A stretch of 64,000 bases of DNA from Myxococcales bacterium 68-20 (lineage in GTDB: Bacteria > Myxococcota_A > Polyangia > Polyangiales > Polyangiaceae). The translations under genes and the position numbers were made by a program. The number at the start of each line of letters is the position of its first letter. Positions within the stretch are counted from its first letter, which is position 1. Shown here one piece after another: positions 15,487 through 23,909 of the stretch. The stretch is from the NCBI GenBank assembly GCA_001899635.1, contig MKVQ01000013.1, positions 119,974 to 183,973 on the forward strand. Direction: 5' to 3'. The notes beneath the pieces are model-generated. The model did no database searches. It was not told where the DNA came from and was given only the letters and a program-made list of their open reading frames with translations.

Positions 15487-16436
15487 CGCGCGCCCTCCCC
15501 GACCGCGCGCGCACTCGCACGACGGCCGTGCTTCGCGGTCGCGCGTTGCCAGACCTCGTCGATGCGACGGACCTCGGCGAGGAGCTCGTCGAGCGGCGGG
15601 ATCGACTGGTCGCGCTCGAGGAGGACCGGCACCGGTCCCGTCTTCTCGAGCGTGCGTTCGAGGAGCGCCATCACCTCGCCGGCGACGTCGCTCCCGTGGG
15701 TGTCGACGATGAGCATCCCTTCGTGCTTCGAGAGATCCGCCGGGCGCTCGCCGAGGACGAAGTCGTTCGCCCCGCCGGTCGACGGCTCCGAGAACCAGTC
15801 GTGACCGGCGACGTGCATCTGGACGACGCGATCGAGCGGGATCGTGCGCATCCACTCATCGACGTCGTAACCGAAGTTCGTCGCGTTCACCCACGCGTTG
15901 TTCACGTCGAGCATCAGCCCGCAGTCGGCCGCTTCGCAGACGCTCGCGATGAACTCCGCTTCCGTCATCTCGCGCTTGCCGGGATGGAGGTAGAAGCTGA
16001 CGTTCTCGACCGCCATCGGACGCCCGATCGCGTCCTGCGCGCGCTTGATCCGATCGGCGACGCGGACGACCTCCGAACGCTTGAAAGCGAGCGGCAAAAG
16101 GTCGTGGAGGACGACGCCGCCGAACGTGCTGAAGCAGAGATGATCCGAGTGCCACGGACTGCCGGTGCGAGCGATGAAGTCGCGCAGCCCGGCGAGGTAG
16201 TCCTCACGCAACGGGTCGACGCCGCCGAGGCTCATCGTCAGACCGTGGGTGACGATCGGCCAGAGGTCCTTCGCGCGTTCGAGCGCCTCGTCGTAGTGGC
16301 CGCCGCGCCCCATGTAGTTCTCGGGCGAGACCTCGATGAACGGGAGCGCGGGCTTCAGCTCGAGGATCTCGTCGATGAAGTCCCAGCGGAGCCCGAGGCC
16401 AACGCCGTCGATCGTCTGGCCCTTCGCCGTCACCAT
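15483..16436 (-). CDS. DUF692 multinuclear non-haem iron oxidase (MNIO; HvfB/BufB-like) RiPP enzyme
   Basis: A 317-residue TIM-barrel enzyme of the DUF692/MNIO family. Recognisable motifs in order are VGLGLRWDF, FIEVSPENYM, HGLTMSLGG, WHSDHLCFS, VENVSFYL, CGLMLDVNNAWVN, MHVAGHDW and VDTHG. The His, Asp, Glu and Asn in these blocks are the metal ligands of the family. Family members oxidise Cys residues in peptide precursors to heterocycles, and here the substrate is most likely the Cys-repeat protein at 16562-17047. The ATG at 16436 with GAGG upstream is chosen over a GTG at 16463. Canonical order precursor, MNIO, partner is kept. Confidence 0.88.
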   Translation of the reverse strand: MVTAKGQTIDGVGLGLRWDFIDEILELKPALPFIEVSPENYMGRGGHYDEALERAKDLWPIVTHGLTMSLGGVDPLREDYLAGLRDFIARTGSPWHSDHLCFSTFGGVVLHDLLPLAFKRSEVVRVADRIKRAQDAIGRPMAVENVSFYLHPGKREMTEAEFIASVCEAADCGLMLDVNNAWVNATNFGYDVDEWMRTIPLDRVVQMHVAGHDWFSEPSTGGANDFVLGERPADLSKHEGMLIVDTHGSDVAGEVMALLERTLEKTGPVPVLLERDQSIPPLDELLAEVRRIDEVWQRATAKHGRRASARAVGEGAR

Positions 16437-16483
16437 GTGTCGTTCCTCGAACCTCCGTATCACCTGCAGTCGATCTCACAAAA

Positions 16484-16528
16484 GCATTCGGCCGGACGCA
16501 GCGCTCACGCGCGACGTCCGGCCGATGC
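16484..16528 (-). terminator. Intrinsic terminator/attenuator between precursor and MNIO genes
   Basis: On the minus strand GCATCGGCCGGACG (16528-16515) pairs with CGTCCGGCCG-A-ATGC (16498-16484), a 14-bp stem with one bulge and a 16-nt loop, followed at once by TTTTGTGA. This is a GC-rich hairpin plus T-run between the precursor stop and the enzyme start. It should let most transcripts end after the precursor and a minority read through, giving excess precursor. Confidence 0.7.
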
Positions 16529-16561
16529 TCGAGCTCGCTTCGACGAGCTCGCGGCCCGTGC

Positions 16562-17047
16562 TCACTTCTTCGCGGAGCAGGTGCCAGCGCCGCAAGCCGC
16601 AGCGCCGCTCTTCTTCGCCGCCGGAGCAGCCGGCTTCTTCGTGTCGGCCGGCTTCTTCGCGTCGGCCGGCTTCGCGTCCGCAGGCGCCGCCTCGGGCTTC
16701 GCAGCCGGAGCCGCGGCCGCCGGCGTCGTCTCGGCCGGCTTCGCATCACCGGCCGCCTTCTCCGCCGGCTTGGCTCCGCACCCCGCCTCGCCCGCCTTGT
16801 GGCCCGCGCTGCAGCCCGCCTCGCCCGCCTTGTGGCCCGCACTGCAGCCCGCCTCGCCCGCCTTGTGGCCTGCGCTGCAGCCCGCCTCGCCCGGCTTCGC
16901 ATCGCCGCCGGTCGCCGCCGGGGTCTCGCTCGCGTTGACCGGTGAGCTCGCCGGCTTGTCGCCGCCGCCGCAGGCCGCCATCAGGACGCTCGTGCCGAGA
17001 ACGGCGAGCGCTCCGGCAATGTTCTCTACGGACAGGTTCGGTCGCAT
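16562..17047 (-). CDS. Bufferin-like RiPP precursor with GEAGCSAGHKA repeats
   Basis: A 161-residue secreted protein. The signal peptide ends in a lipobox-like SVLMAAC (Cys26). The mature part has three perfect GEAGCSAGHKA repeats (residues 53-63, 64-74, 75-85) and a partial fourth (GEAGCG), giving Cys at 57, 68, 79 and 90. A Lys/Ala/Pro-rich linker leads to a C-terminal ACGAGTCSAKK with Cys at 152 and 157. This resembles DUF2282-type HvfA/bufferin precursors, whose repeats read EGKCG, with EAGC replacing EGKC. Position directly upstream of MNIO and partner genes supports modification of the repeat Cys. A metal-buffering role is inferred from the bufferin family. Confidence 0.78.
   Translation of the reverse strand: MRPNLSVENIAGALAVLGTSVLMAACGGGDKPASSPVNASETPAATGGDAKPGEAGCSAGHKAGEAGCSAGHKAGEAGCSAGHKAGEAGCGAKPAEKAAGDAKPAETTPAAAAPAAKPEAAPADAKPADAKKPADTKKPAAPAAKKSGAAACGAGTCSAKK
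16785..16883. repeat. Three tandem 33-bp repeats in the RiPP precursor gene
   Basis: Units at 16785-16817, 16818-16850 and 16851-16883 differ by only two substitutions, with a partial fourth from 16884. Each encodes one GEAGCSAGHKA unit. Near identity at DNA level points to recent expansion or ongoing homogenisation. Confidence 0.85.
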
Positions 17048-17177
17048 CCAGTCACTCCTTGTTGTTCATCCATTGCGCCTGGTCCCGAGAGACTTCAGCG
17101 CAGTGCCGTCATCAGGGTCGGGTCGAATCGTTCCGCCCCTCGGGGATCGTCAGCCCCCACCGCGAGCGGAGAAGCTA

Positions 17178-18014
17178 TCACGGCCGCAGCTTCGCGCGGA
17201 CGTCGAGCGTGATGTCCGCGTTGTCTGCCACCTTCGTTCCGAGGAGGTGAAATGAGCCCTTGGCGAGCTTTCCGAAGCCATCGCGCGGCTTGACGTCGTG
17301 CTCGGCGAGCACGACACGGAGCGGCGCCTTCGTCTTGATCCAAACGGCCTTCGGCATGTCGGCGGCGGCACCGGCGTCGTAGCGGAACGCAATCTCCACG
17401 TTCGCCTCGCGCTCCACCTTGTGACCGTGGACGAGGAGCTCTCCCTTCGTCGTGAGCGTCACGGTGCGGACATCGTCGGAGCCGTCCTTCGTCGGCGCGA
17501 CCTTGGTCACGTCCGTCGCGCTCGGGTTCTCGATCGAGCGGATGGCGTAGACCGCATAGCGATGCGTCTCTTTCGTCTTCTCGTCGAGCTTGCCCGACTC
17601 ACCGTCTCCGACCTCGAGCCAGGTGCGTGCGTGCACCGTCTGCGACGCGTTCTTCTCCTGCTCCGCGAACGTCGTCGTCGCGATCGTCGAGAGGTCGATC
17701 TTCACCTCGCCACGCGAGCTCGCGAGGTTCGCGAGGTCGATGTCGAGGGTGCCCGAGCCGCCGGTGGTCGCCGCCTTGATCTTCTCCTTCGGGGCTTCCA
17801 TCTCGATCGACGTATTGCTCTCGCCGTCGATGACGAACCGCTTCACCGAAGCACCGAGCGGAGGCGTCGTCGACGCGAGCGCGCTCGCGTTCGCGACTGG
17901 AGCCAGGTTCGGCTTCTTGTCCTCGCATCCCCCGAGCAGGAGGAGCATCCCTGCGCCGATCCCAACGGCCGTCGCGCTCGCGCTCGCGATCGCGGTCCAA
18001 GACTTGTTCGTCAC
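17178..18014 (-). CDS. YceI-like lipoprotein
   Basis: A 278-residue lipoprotein with lipobox LLLLGGC (about Cys29) and a mature YceI-type domain. The domain opens with KRFVIDGESNTSIEMEAP and continues SGTLDIDLANLASSRGEVKIDLSTI, matching the YceI pattern of an IDxxHSxxxF strand and a 'D...S.v.v.i...SI' pair. The C-terminal VRAKLRP strand closes the barrel. YceI proteins bind isoprenoid-like lipids in the periplasm. GTG at 18014 follows AGGGAGAG and is preferred over ATG 18032. The gene lies 130 bp upstream of the RiPP precursor on the same strand, so a shared transcript is possible. Confidence 0.7.
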   Translation of the reverse strand: MTNKSWTAIASASATAVGIGAGMLLLLGGCEDKKPNLAPVANASALASTTPPLGASVKRFVIDGESNTSIEMEAPKEKIKAATTGGSGTLDIDLANLASSRGEVKIDLSTIATTTFAEQEKNASQTVHARTWLEVGDGESGKLDEKTKETHRYAVYAIRSIENPSATDVTKVAPTKDGSDDVRTVTLTTKGELLVHGHKVEREANVEIAFRYDAGAAADMPKAVWIKTKAPLRVVLAEHDVKPRDGFGKLAKGSFHLLGTKVADNADITLDVRAKLRP

Positions 18015-18133
18015 GCGTCTCTCTCCCTGCATGCTGGCTTCTCTCTCCGACCGACCGCTCCCATCGCTGAAGGTTCCTCGGAGATCGGGCGCTCGCCACA
18101 CCTGCGCGCTCACGTCGCCCTCGCGCAGTTACT

Positions 18134-19375
18134 CTACGCGTATCCCCCGCCCGCGGTTTCGTGTTTGTTCCGCGCCCGGATCCGCCAGGCGAGCGCGGGC
18201 GGCGCGGCGAGCGTCGTGATGAAGACCGTCGCGACGAGCGCGGCGTGAACGCCACGTGACAACAGAGGTTTTCCGTCCGGCTGCACGAGCTCGGCCGCCA
18301 CCCCCGCGAAGATGAGCCCGACCTCGCCACGCGGCACCATGCCGATCCCCACCGTCAGCCGGTCGATGTCCTTGCCGCGAACGCCGAGACCGCACACGAT
18401 CTTGCCGGCGAGCGCCGAGACCACGAGGAGGACCGTGAGGAGCAGCGACTCGACACCGAGCCCAGCGAGCTCCACGCTCATGCCGGTCCGCACGAAGAAG
18501 ATCGGCGCGAACACGGCCACGATCGGCGAGACGAAGTCCTCGATCTTCTTGAGGCCGCCCGCTCCGAACGGACGCACGCTCACGTCGTCGAGGAGGAGAC
18601 CGGCCGCATACGCGCCCACGATCGGCGCCAGCCCGGCGAGCGCGCTCGCGCTCCCAAGCATCAGGCACAGCGCGATCGATACCGCGCCGAGCACCTGAGG
18701 TGCGCGAAGCACCGCCGCGAAGCGGTACACCCCGCGCGTCACCCCGAGGCCGATCACCAGCGCACCGACGACGAACGCGACCGCGACGAGCGTGATCCGT
18801 CCGACCGCCGCTGGATCGACGGCTCCCGTGGTCGCAACCGCCGACACGATGGACAGGACCACGAGGCCGAGCACGTCGTCGATCACCGCCGCTCCGAGCA
18901 CGACACGCGCCTCGGGTGATCCGAGCGCGCCGAGGTCCTTGAGCACGCTCGCCGTGATGCCGACGCTCGTCGCGCACAGCGTCGCGCCGATGAACAGGTG
19001 AGCGGAGCTGCTCGCATCGGGAAGCACGAGCCGGCTCGCGCCAATCCCGAGGACGCTCGGGAAGATCACGCCGAGCACGGCGACGAGCCCCGCACGCGGG
19101 GCGACCTTCACCATCTCCCCGACGCTCGACTCGAGACCGACCTGGAACAAAAGGAGCATCACACCGAGCTCGGCGGCGAACGCGATCACGACGTCATTCG
19201 TGCCCCCGAGCGCCCCCAGCCAACCGGCAGGCAGGTTTCCGAGAAGAACGCCCGCGAGAAGCTCACCGAGGACGGGAGGCTGGCGGAGGCGACTCGCGAC
19301 CTCACCCCCCAGCTTGGCGGCGACGATCATGAGCGCGAGCGCAGCCCATGTAATGGCGGGGACTCCGTGCTCCAT
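18134..19375 (-). CDS. CPA2-family cation:proton antiporter
   Basis: A 413-residue membrane protein with about 12-13 hydrophobic segments. It carries the family motifs PPVLGELLAGVLLG near residue 33, the ion-site motif GAAVIDDVLGL (paired Asp at about 165-166) and LLLFQVGLE in the fourth segment. There is no C-terminal TrkA-N domain, so it is a short KefB/NapA-type form. It exchanges Na+ or K+ for H+ at the inner membrane. The substrate cation is not readable. It diverges from the SEC-C gene with 45 bp between the starts. Confidence 0.85.
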   Translation of the reverse strand: MEHGVPAITWAALALMIVAAKLGGEVASRLRQPPVLGELLAGVLLGNLPAGWLGALGGTNDVVIAFAAELGVMLLLFQVGLESSVGEMVKVAPRAGLVAVLGVIFPSVLGIGASRLVLPDASSSAHLFIGATLCATSVGITASVLKDLGALGSPEARVVLGAAVIDDVLGLVVLSIVSAVATTGAVDPAAVGRITLVAVAFVVGALVIGLGVTRGVYRFAAVLRAPQVLGAVSIALCLMLGSASALAGLAPIVGAYAAGLLLDDVSVRPFGAGGLKKIEDFVSPIVAVFAPIFFVRTGMSVELAGLGVESLLLTVLLVVSALAGKIVCGLGVRGKDIDRLTVGIGMVPRGEVGLIFAGVAAELVQPDGKPLLSRGVHAALVATVFITTLAAPPALAWRIRARNKHETAGGGYA

Positions 19376-19420
19376 CGAAGACGCCAGCTTTCTGGCGGAC
19401 GCACGCTACCATGACCGCGC

Positions 19421-20278
19421 ATGTTGACGGTGTTCGACGCCGTGACGACCCACCGCGATTGTCCGTGTGACTGCTTCCGCAGCCTCACGCTCGCCGAACG
19501 CGTTGCGGGGGTGCGGGCCGTCCATCACCTCGACGACGCGCTCCGCGGCTGGGGTTACACGCCGATCTACGACGTCCACGGCGACCTCCTTTTCCGGCAA
19601 GCCCAGCAGAAGGGCGACCCGTCGTACCGCGGCGTGGCGGTGCGCTTCGGCGAGTGCATCTACCGCCGCCTGCTCGGGAGCCTCGTACACGAGTGCCTGC
19701 ATGCGGTCTTCGGCGACGTGACGAAGGCGAACTACGGCATCCTCTTCGGGCTGCCCTACGGCGTGCCGGCCGACGTTCCGCCGTCCGAGGAGGAGGCGTT
19801 CCTCGAGCCGTTCAACTTCGGCGAGGCACGGGCATGGGCGGGCGTGTGGCTGGTCGGCAAGAAGATGTTCGACATCGACTGGAGCCTGCGAACCGCGCGC
19901 GACATCGGCACGTACTGCTTCGTCGGCGGCAACGCGCTGGTCGCGGTACCGGCGGGCTATCGCGCCGTCGCCCACGTCGATCGAACGCATCATCCGGAGC
20001 GCTACTACGCGAAGGGCCGCAGGCTGGAGGAGCGCGCGCGCGGGTGGTTCGCGGAGGGCGACAACCTCGCGACGGTCATCGCGCGCATCGACGCGGCGGC
20101 CGCGATCGGAAACAAGAAGCGCCCGCGCAAGTACCCGGACGCGGAGACAGTCGCGAAGACCGCACCGAGGAAGATCGAGCGCAACGATCCGTGCGTCTGC
20201 GGGAGCGCGAACAAGTACAAGGACTGCTGCGGCGCGCGCGGGACGCTCGAGCACTTCCTCCCGGTGAACTCCCGCTGA
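19421..20278 (+). CDS. SEC-C motif protein with HExxH motif
   Basis: A 285-residue soluble protein. The N-terminal domain has an unusual Cys cluster (HRDCPCDC, residues 11-18) and a metalloprotease-like LVHECLHAVFGD with HExxH at 90-94. The C-terminus carries a SEC-C zinc motif, NDPCVCGSANKYKDCCG (about 257-273), as found at the end of SecA and in many nucleic acid or repair-associated proteins. A peptidase activity is possible but the third ligand is not assigned. The last 49 bp of this gene are repeated at 27793-27841, beyond the ternary system, and an internal piece is in the same pseudogene. Confidence 0.65.
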   Translation: MLTVFDAVTTHRDCPCDCFRSLTLAERVAGVRAVHHLDDALRGWGYTPIYDVHGDLLFRQAQQKGDPSYRGVAVRFGECIYRRLLGSLVHECLHAVFGDVTKANYGILFGLPYGVPADVPPSEEEAFLEPFNFGEARAWAGVWLVGKKMFDIDWSLRTARDIGTYCFVGGNALVAVPAGYRAVAHVDRTHHPERYYAKGRRLEERARGWFAEGDNLATVIARIDAAAAIGNKKRPRKYPDAETVAKTAPRKIERNDPCVCGSANKYKDCCGARGTLEHFLPVNSR

Positions 20279-20282
20279 GGCG
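20234..20282 (+). repeat. Left 49-bp direct repeat (SEC-C gene 3' end)
   Basis: Covers the last codons and stop of the SEC-C gene plus a few bases. It matches 27793-27841 at 46 of 49 positions in the same orientation. The two copies bracket the 7.5-kb ternary system, like attachment-site or recombination direct repeats. Confidence 0.7.
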
Positions 20283-20349
20283 CGAGCGGTGGATGGCCCG
20301 AAATGGCCACCCCGCTCAGTTGTCCCTGGACGCCCCCGACCAACTTGGC

Positions 20350-20397
20350 TTGCATGATTCGGCTGGATTACATGATCCGCCTGAATTGCATGATTCG
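20350..20397. promoter_or_regulatory. Three 18-bp iteron-like repeats upstream of the MoxR gene
   Basis: TTGCATGATTCG (20350-20361), TTACATGATCCG (20368-20379) and TTGCATGATTCG (20386-20397) recur every 18 bp with variable 6-bp spacers. The block is AT-rich against its surroundings and lies about 127 bp before the MoxR start. It looks like an array of sites for a dedicated regulator, or the promoter region of the four-gene unit. The regulator is not identified. Confidence 0.55.
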
Positions 20398-20523
20398 CCG
20401 TGGCAGGGGCGTCGGGCAGAGGAGCTCGCGGACTTCGCATTCGAGGATCCGACCCAGCGTCCTACGCCACCGCCGGGCCGCTCGGCGGACGCCGTGGCCG
20501 ACGGCCTGAACACACCGCCTCTC

Positions 20524-21702
20524 ATGGAGCATCGCATCATGTCGAACACGAGATCTGCCGCCGATCAGGTACGGGCGTCGATCGCCGAGGCCTGCGTGGG
20601 GCTCGTCGACCGCCAAACGTTGGTGGAGCTCGTCGTTCTGTGTGCGGTCGCCGGCGAGCACCTCCTCGTCATCGGCGAGCCAGGTACCGCGAAGAGTGAG
20701 GCGGTACGTCGGATCGCGCGGCGCCTCGGGGGCCGCTATTTCGAGTACCTGATCGGTCGGTTCACCGAACCAACGGAGATCTTCGGTCCGGTCAACTTGC
20801 GAAAGCTGAAGGAGGGGATCGTCGAAACGGAGACGACGGGAATGCTCCCGGAAGCGGAGATCGCATTTCTCGACGAGGTGTTCCTCGGCTCGACCGCGAT
20901 TCTCAACACGCTCCTGGGCATTCTGAACGAGCGCACGTTCCGCCGCGGGCACACCGTGCTCACCTGCCCGATGCGCGTCTGCGTCGGCGCCGCGAATCGC
21001 CTCCCCGACGACGATCAACTCGCGGCGTTTGCCGATCGCTTCCTCGTGCGTGTCTTCGTCGAACCGGTTCGCGACTCCGCGCTGGAAGAGCTCCTGTCCG
21101 GCGGCTGGGCGCTGAAAGCGGGAGCGGATCGCCCTCTCGCATCGATGGCCGATCTCGACGCTCTCATGAAGACGGCTTACGCGATGGACCTCGCGCCCAT
21201 CCGACCGTCCCTCGCGCACGCTGTTCGCCTTCTGCGCAGCGCCGGAATCCAGTGGTCGGACCGACGTATCGTTCGCGTGCAGCGCCTCATCGCTGCGGCC
21301 GCCGCGCTCGCCGGCCGCGAGCAGCCGACGGAGGCCGATCTGTGGCCCATCGTGTTCGCTCTCACGACGGACCACGCGCAGCGTCTGGGACGGGACGTGC
21401 TTCGAGACCTGCTCGCAGCCTCCGAGAACGGAAGCCTCATCGAAGCAGCTGCGGAGGGATCCTCGGGTCCGCTCGCTCGCGGAGCGAAGATCTTGAGAGA
21501 AGGCTTGGCCACCCTCGCCGAGCGTCCAACCGCGGCTGAAGGTCAGAACGCCTGGCGCCTCCGGGTCGAAGGGCTTGCTCGTGAGATCGACGCGACGTTC
21601 ACTCCTGCCACCATGCCCGAAGGGATTGCGTCTCTCCGAACGGAGGTGGTCTCGGTCCTCCAGGCAGCAGGCCAAGATCCGCATCCGCCGGGGCCCGCCT
21701 GA
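20524..21702 (+). CDS. MoxR/RavA-type AAA+ ATPase of a ternary system
   Basis: A 392-residue AAA+ protein. Walker A is GEPGTAKS (residues 51-58), the MoxR-specific form, and Walker B is IAFLDE (113-118). NERTFRRG, FADRFLVRVFV and RPSLAHAVRLLR follow as expected for MoxR sensor and lid regions. These ATPases act as chaperone-like machines on vWA-domain partners. The ATG at 20524 (or 20539) is chosen, since upstream in-frame sequence is repeat-rich and unlike protein. Three bases separate its stop from the next gene, and the whole set to 27589 is coupled. Confidence 0.85.
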   Translation: MEHRIMSNTRSAADQVRASIAEACVGLVDRQTLVELVVLCAVAGEHLLVIGEPGTAKSEAVRRIARRLGGRYFEYLIGRFTEPTEIFGPVNLRKLKEGIVETETTGMLPEAEIAFLDEVFLGSTAILNTLLGILNERTFRRGHTVLTCPMRVCVGAANRLPDDDQLAAFADRFLVRVFVEPVRDSALEELLSGGWALKAGADRPLASMADLDALMKTAYAMDLAPIRPSLAHAVRLLRSAGIQWSDRRIVRVQRLIAAAAALAGREQPTEADLWPIVFALTTDHAQRLGRDVLRDLLAASENGSLIEAAAEGSSGPLARGAKILREGLATLAERPTAAEGQNAWRLRVEGLAREIDATFTPATMPEGIASLRTEVVSVLQAAGQDPHPPGPA

Positions 21703-21705
21703 TCG

Positions 21706-22134
21706 ATGCCGGGCTTCGTGGTTGCATTCGAGCCTCGCGCCGTTCCCCTCGACCCCGTCTGTGTCGTCGGCGTTGGACCGATCGCGCGCGCGCTCGCGGA
21801 GCGCGCTCTTCGAAACGACGCGCGTGAGCTCGCCGCACTGAGAGGCGTAGCCTCGAGGACCGCTCTCTTCCTGCTGGGGGAGCCGGAGGCGCTGCCTTGG
21901 GTCGACGGCGCGCTCTATCTCGGGCGCGATCCAGACGCGCCGTTGCTGCTCCTTCCGACCCAGCTTCGTCCGAACGTCCCGGTCGAGTCGTTCGAGCGGG
22001 CGCTGATTCGTCGCGCAGCCGGCGTGGAGCCCCCGCTTGCCGTCCTCGCGGAGCCACCGCTGCTCGCCTCCGTCGCAGGCGCACACCCGACCGACCACGC
22101 CCGGCTCCGCGCGTGGCTCGGAGAGTCGTCATGA
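21706..22134 (+). CDS. Small bpX-type accessory protein of the MoxR/vWA/propeller system
   Basis: A 142-residue protein with no catalytic motif. It opens with a short strand-rich stretch (FVVAFEPRAVPLD), then a helix and a mid region LPWVDGALYLGRDPDAPLLLLPTQLRP. In the ternary systems described by comparative genomics, small 'bpX' domains of this look (bpX5 is my best match) lie between the MoxR and vWA genes, and LPWVDGALYLG fits that memory. The label needs an HMM. It is joined to the MoxR gene by 3 bp and to the vWA gene by an ATGA overlap, so it must be made with both. Confidence 0.55.
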   Translation: MPGFVVAFEPRAVPLDPVCVVGVGPIARALAERALRNDARELAALRGVASRTALFLLGEPEALPWVDGALYLGRDPDAPLLLLPTQLRPNVPVESFERALIRRAAGVEPPLAVLAEPPLLASVAGAHPTDHARLRAWLGESS

Positions 22135-23909
22135 CGGAGTTGCCGCGACCACTCGCGCCATGGGCGAAACAGCTCGGGATCTTCCCCTCGGAGATCGCGC
22201 TGGCGCTCGGTGCGGTTGCCGCTCGGCTCACGAACGTGCTTGGCGCGTCGGGGGAGCAACGAGCGAGCGAGGGAGCGCCGGACGGTTTCGCTGGCCTTGC
22301 GCCGCGCGGGTCGTACGAGCGGCTCCTGCTGACGGAGTGGCTGCTCCAGGACGAGCTCCCCGAGGAGTTCGTCCGACGCGTCGTCTCCGGTGAGCACTCC
22401 TTCCTCGAGCGCGCGTATCGCCGGGACTCTGGCGCGCGGCGTTCGCTGGTCCTCTTCGATGCGGGACCGGATCAGCTCGGGGCGCCGCGCGTCGTGCACC
22501 TCGCTTCGCTGGTCGTGCTCGCGCAACGTGCGGCGCAACGAAACGCGACGCTCGCTTGGGGGGCACTGCAGGATGACTCGTGCACGCTCCACCACGAGGT
22601 CACGACGGCGAGCGTCACCGCCCTTCTCCAGGCGCGCGGCCGGCGCCGTGCCTCACCCGGCGACGTCTCGCGGTGGGGTCGCGTCGCGAGCTCGGCCGAA
22701 TTCGCCGACCTCTGGCTGGTCGGCCCCGACCGGCTCACGAGGATCGCCGGAGAGCTGAACGCCTCCGTCGTCGCTGTCTCCGAGGTCCTCGAACCCGGCG
22801 CGAGCGGCCACATCCTTGCGAAGGTGTTCACCCCACATGCAGTGCGTGCTCGGGAGGCACTCCTGGAGCTCCCCTCCCCGCGCATCGCGGTGCAGCTGCT
22901 TCGTGACCCCTTCGGCACGGCCGTCGCTCCGCGCCGGGGCAGCCACCTGCAAATCGATCCGAGCTCGAACATCATCTTCGCCGTCGATGGTCGCAAGCTC
23001 CACGTTCGTGGCGAAGGCGACACGCTCGTGACCGTGCACATCCCCAACTCACCGCGCGCAGCGCCCTCCTTGCCCGTCGCGTTCGTACCGCCCGCCGGTC
23101 AGCGCGTGCTCGCGGTCGGTCAGCTGCGCTCCAAGAAGCGAACGATCGTTGCGACGATCGGAGATCGCGAGCGTGGCGGAGATCGCGCCGTGTTCCTCCA
23201 CACGCTCTCCAAGCGCGGTGCTTCATCCCACGACGTCGTCCCCTACGCGTTGCCGCCAGGCTACGATGCGCCCGAGCTACCTCACTTGAGGCCGCTCGGC
23301 GTGTTCGGCGCCGGACACGCATGCTTCATCGACGGCAACGAGAGGCTCGTCGAGCTTGCAGGTGGGAGGCTCTCGGTAAAGGACGAAGCGTCTTCCGCTG
23401 CCTCGAAGGCATTGCGCGATGGGCTCGCCTACGTCTCGCTTCGAGACGAGGTCCGGCGTGTCGTGGTCGCACGACCGAGCGCCGACACGCTCACCACCTC
23501 CGCCGGCGTCGAGCTCTCTTCACCATCGCTCTCCTTCCACGCCGTCTTCGGCCCCTTCGGCAACGACGTGGTCGCCTATCGGCGCTCGTCGACCTCGTGG
23601 ACGATCGTGCGGCCGGCCGGAAACGCAAAAGTGAGCGTTGCGCCGGGGCACACGGTCATCGGCGCGCTCGAGCTCGGATACAACCCGTCGAAGCCTTACC
23701 TGGTCGTCCTCGACGAGGCCCGGACGGCGATCGCACTGGTCGACCCCAACTCATCGAAGACCGTCGTGACCACGACGACTCCGATTGCGTATGCCGCAGG
23801 CAGCGACGCCTCGCACGAGATCGCCTTCATCACCCGCGACGGAGAGCTCGGGATCTATTCATGCGCCATGGACGCGATGCTTCTACGCGTCGCGCAGGGA
23901 ACCCCGTGA
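22131..23909 (+). CDS. vWA-like plus beta-propeller protein of the ternary system
   Basis: A 592-residue protein. The N-terminal about 100 residues are helical, with YERLLLTEWLLQDELPEEF, a sequence typical of the region before the vWA domain in these systems. A vWA-like domain follows (about 110-260) with SLVLFDAGPDQLGAPR. The first motif reads D-A-G-P-D and so lacks the DxSxS Ser residues, which suggests a degenerate metal site. From about 290 to the end the sequence is strand-rich with repeated short blades, consistent with a beta-propeller. It is the likely substrate or partner of the MoxR ATPase. Start ATG overlaps the previous stop. Confidence 0.65.
   Translation: MTELPRPLAPWAKQLGIFPSEIALALGAVAARLTNVLGASGEQRASEGAPDGFAGLAPRGSYERLLLTEWLLQDELPEEFVRRVVSGEHSFLERAYRRDSGARRSLVLFDAGPDQLGAPRVVHLASLVVLAQRAAQRNATLAWGALQDDSCTLHHEVTTASVTALLQARGRRRASPGDVSRWGRVASSAEFADLWLVGPDRLTRIAGELNASVVAVSEVLEPGASGHILAKVFTPHAVRAREALLELPSPRIAVQLLRDPFGTAVAPRRGSHLQIDPSSNIIFAVDGRKLHVRGEGDTLVTVHIPNSPRAAPSLPVAFVPPAGQRVLAVGQLRSKKRTIVATIGDRERGGDRAVFLHTLSKRGASSHDVVPYALPPGYDAPELPHLRPLGVFGAGHACFIDGNERLVELAGGRLSVKDEASSAASKALRDGLAYVSLRDEVRRVVVARPSADTLTTSAGVELSSPSLSFHAVFGPFGNDVVAYRRSSTSWTIVRPAGNAKVSVAPGHTVIGALELGYNPSKPYLVVLDEARTAIALVDPNSSKTVVTTTTPIAYAAGSDASHEIAFITRDGELGIYSCAMDAMLLRVAQGTP

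Noticed and set aside
20292..20523. N-terminal extension of the MoxR ATPase (MARNGHPAQ start)
   Set aside because: The extra 77 residues consist of the iteron repeats read as LHDS/LHDP units and low-complexity sequence, unlike any MoxR N-terminus.
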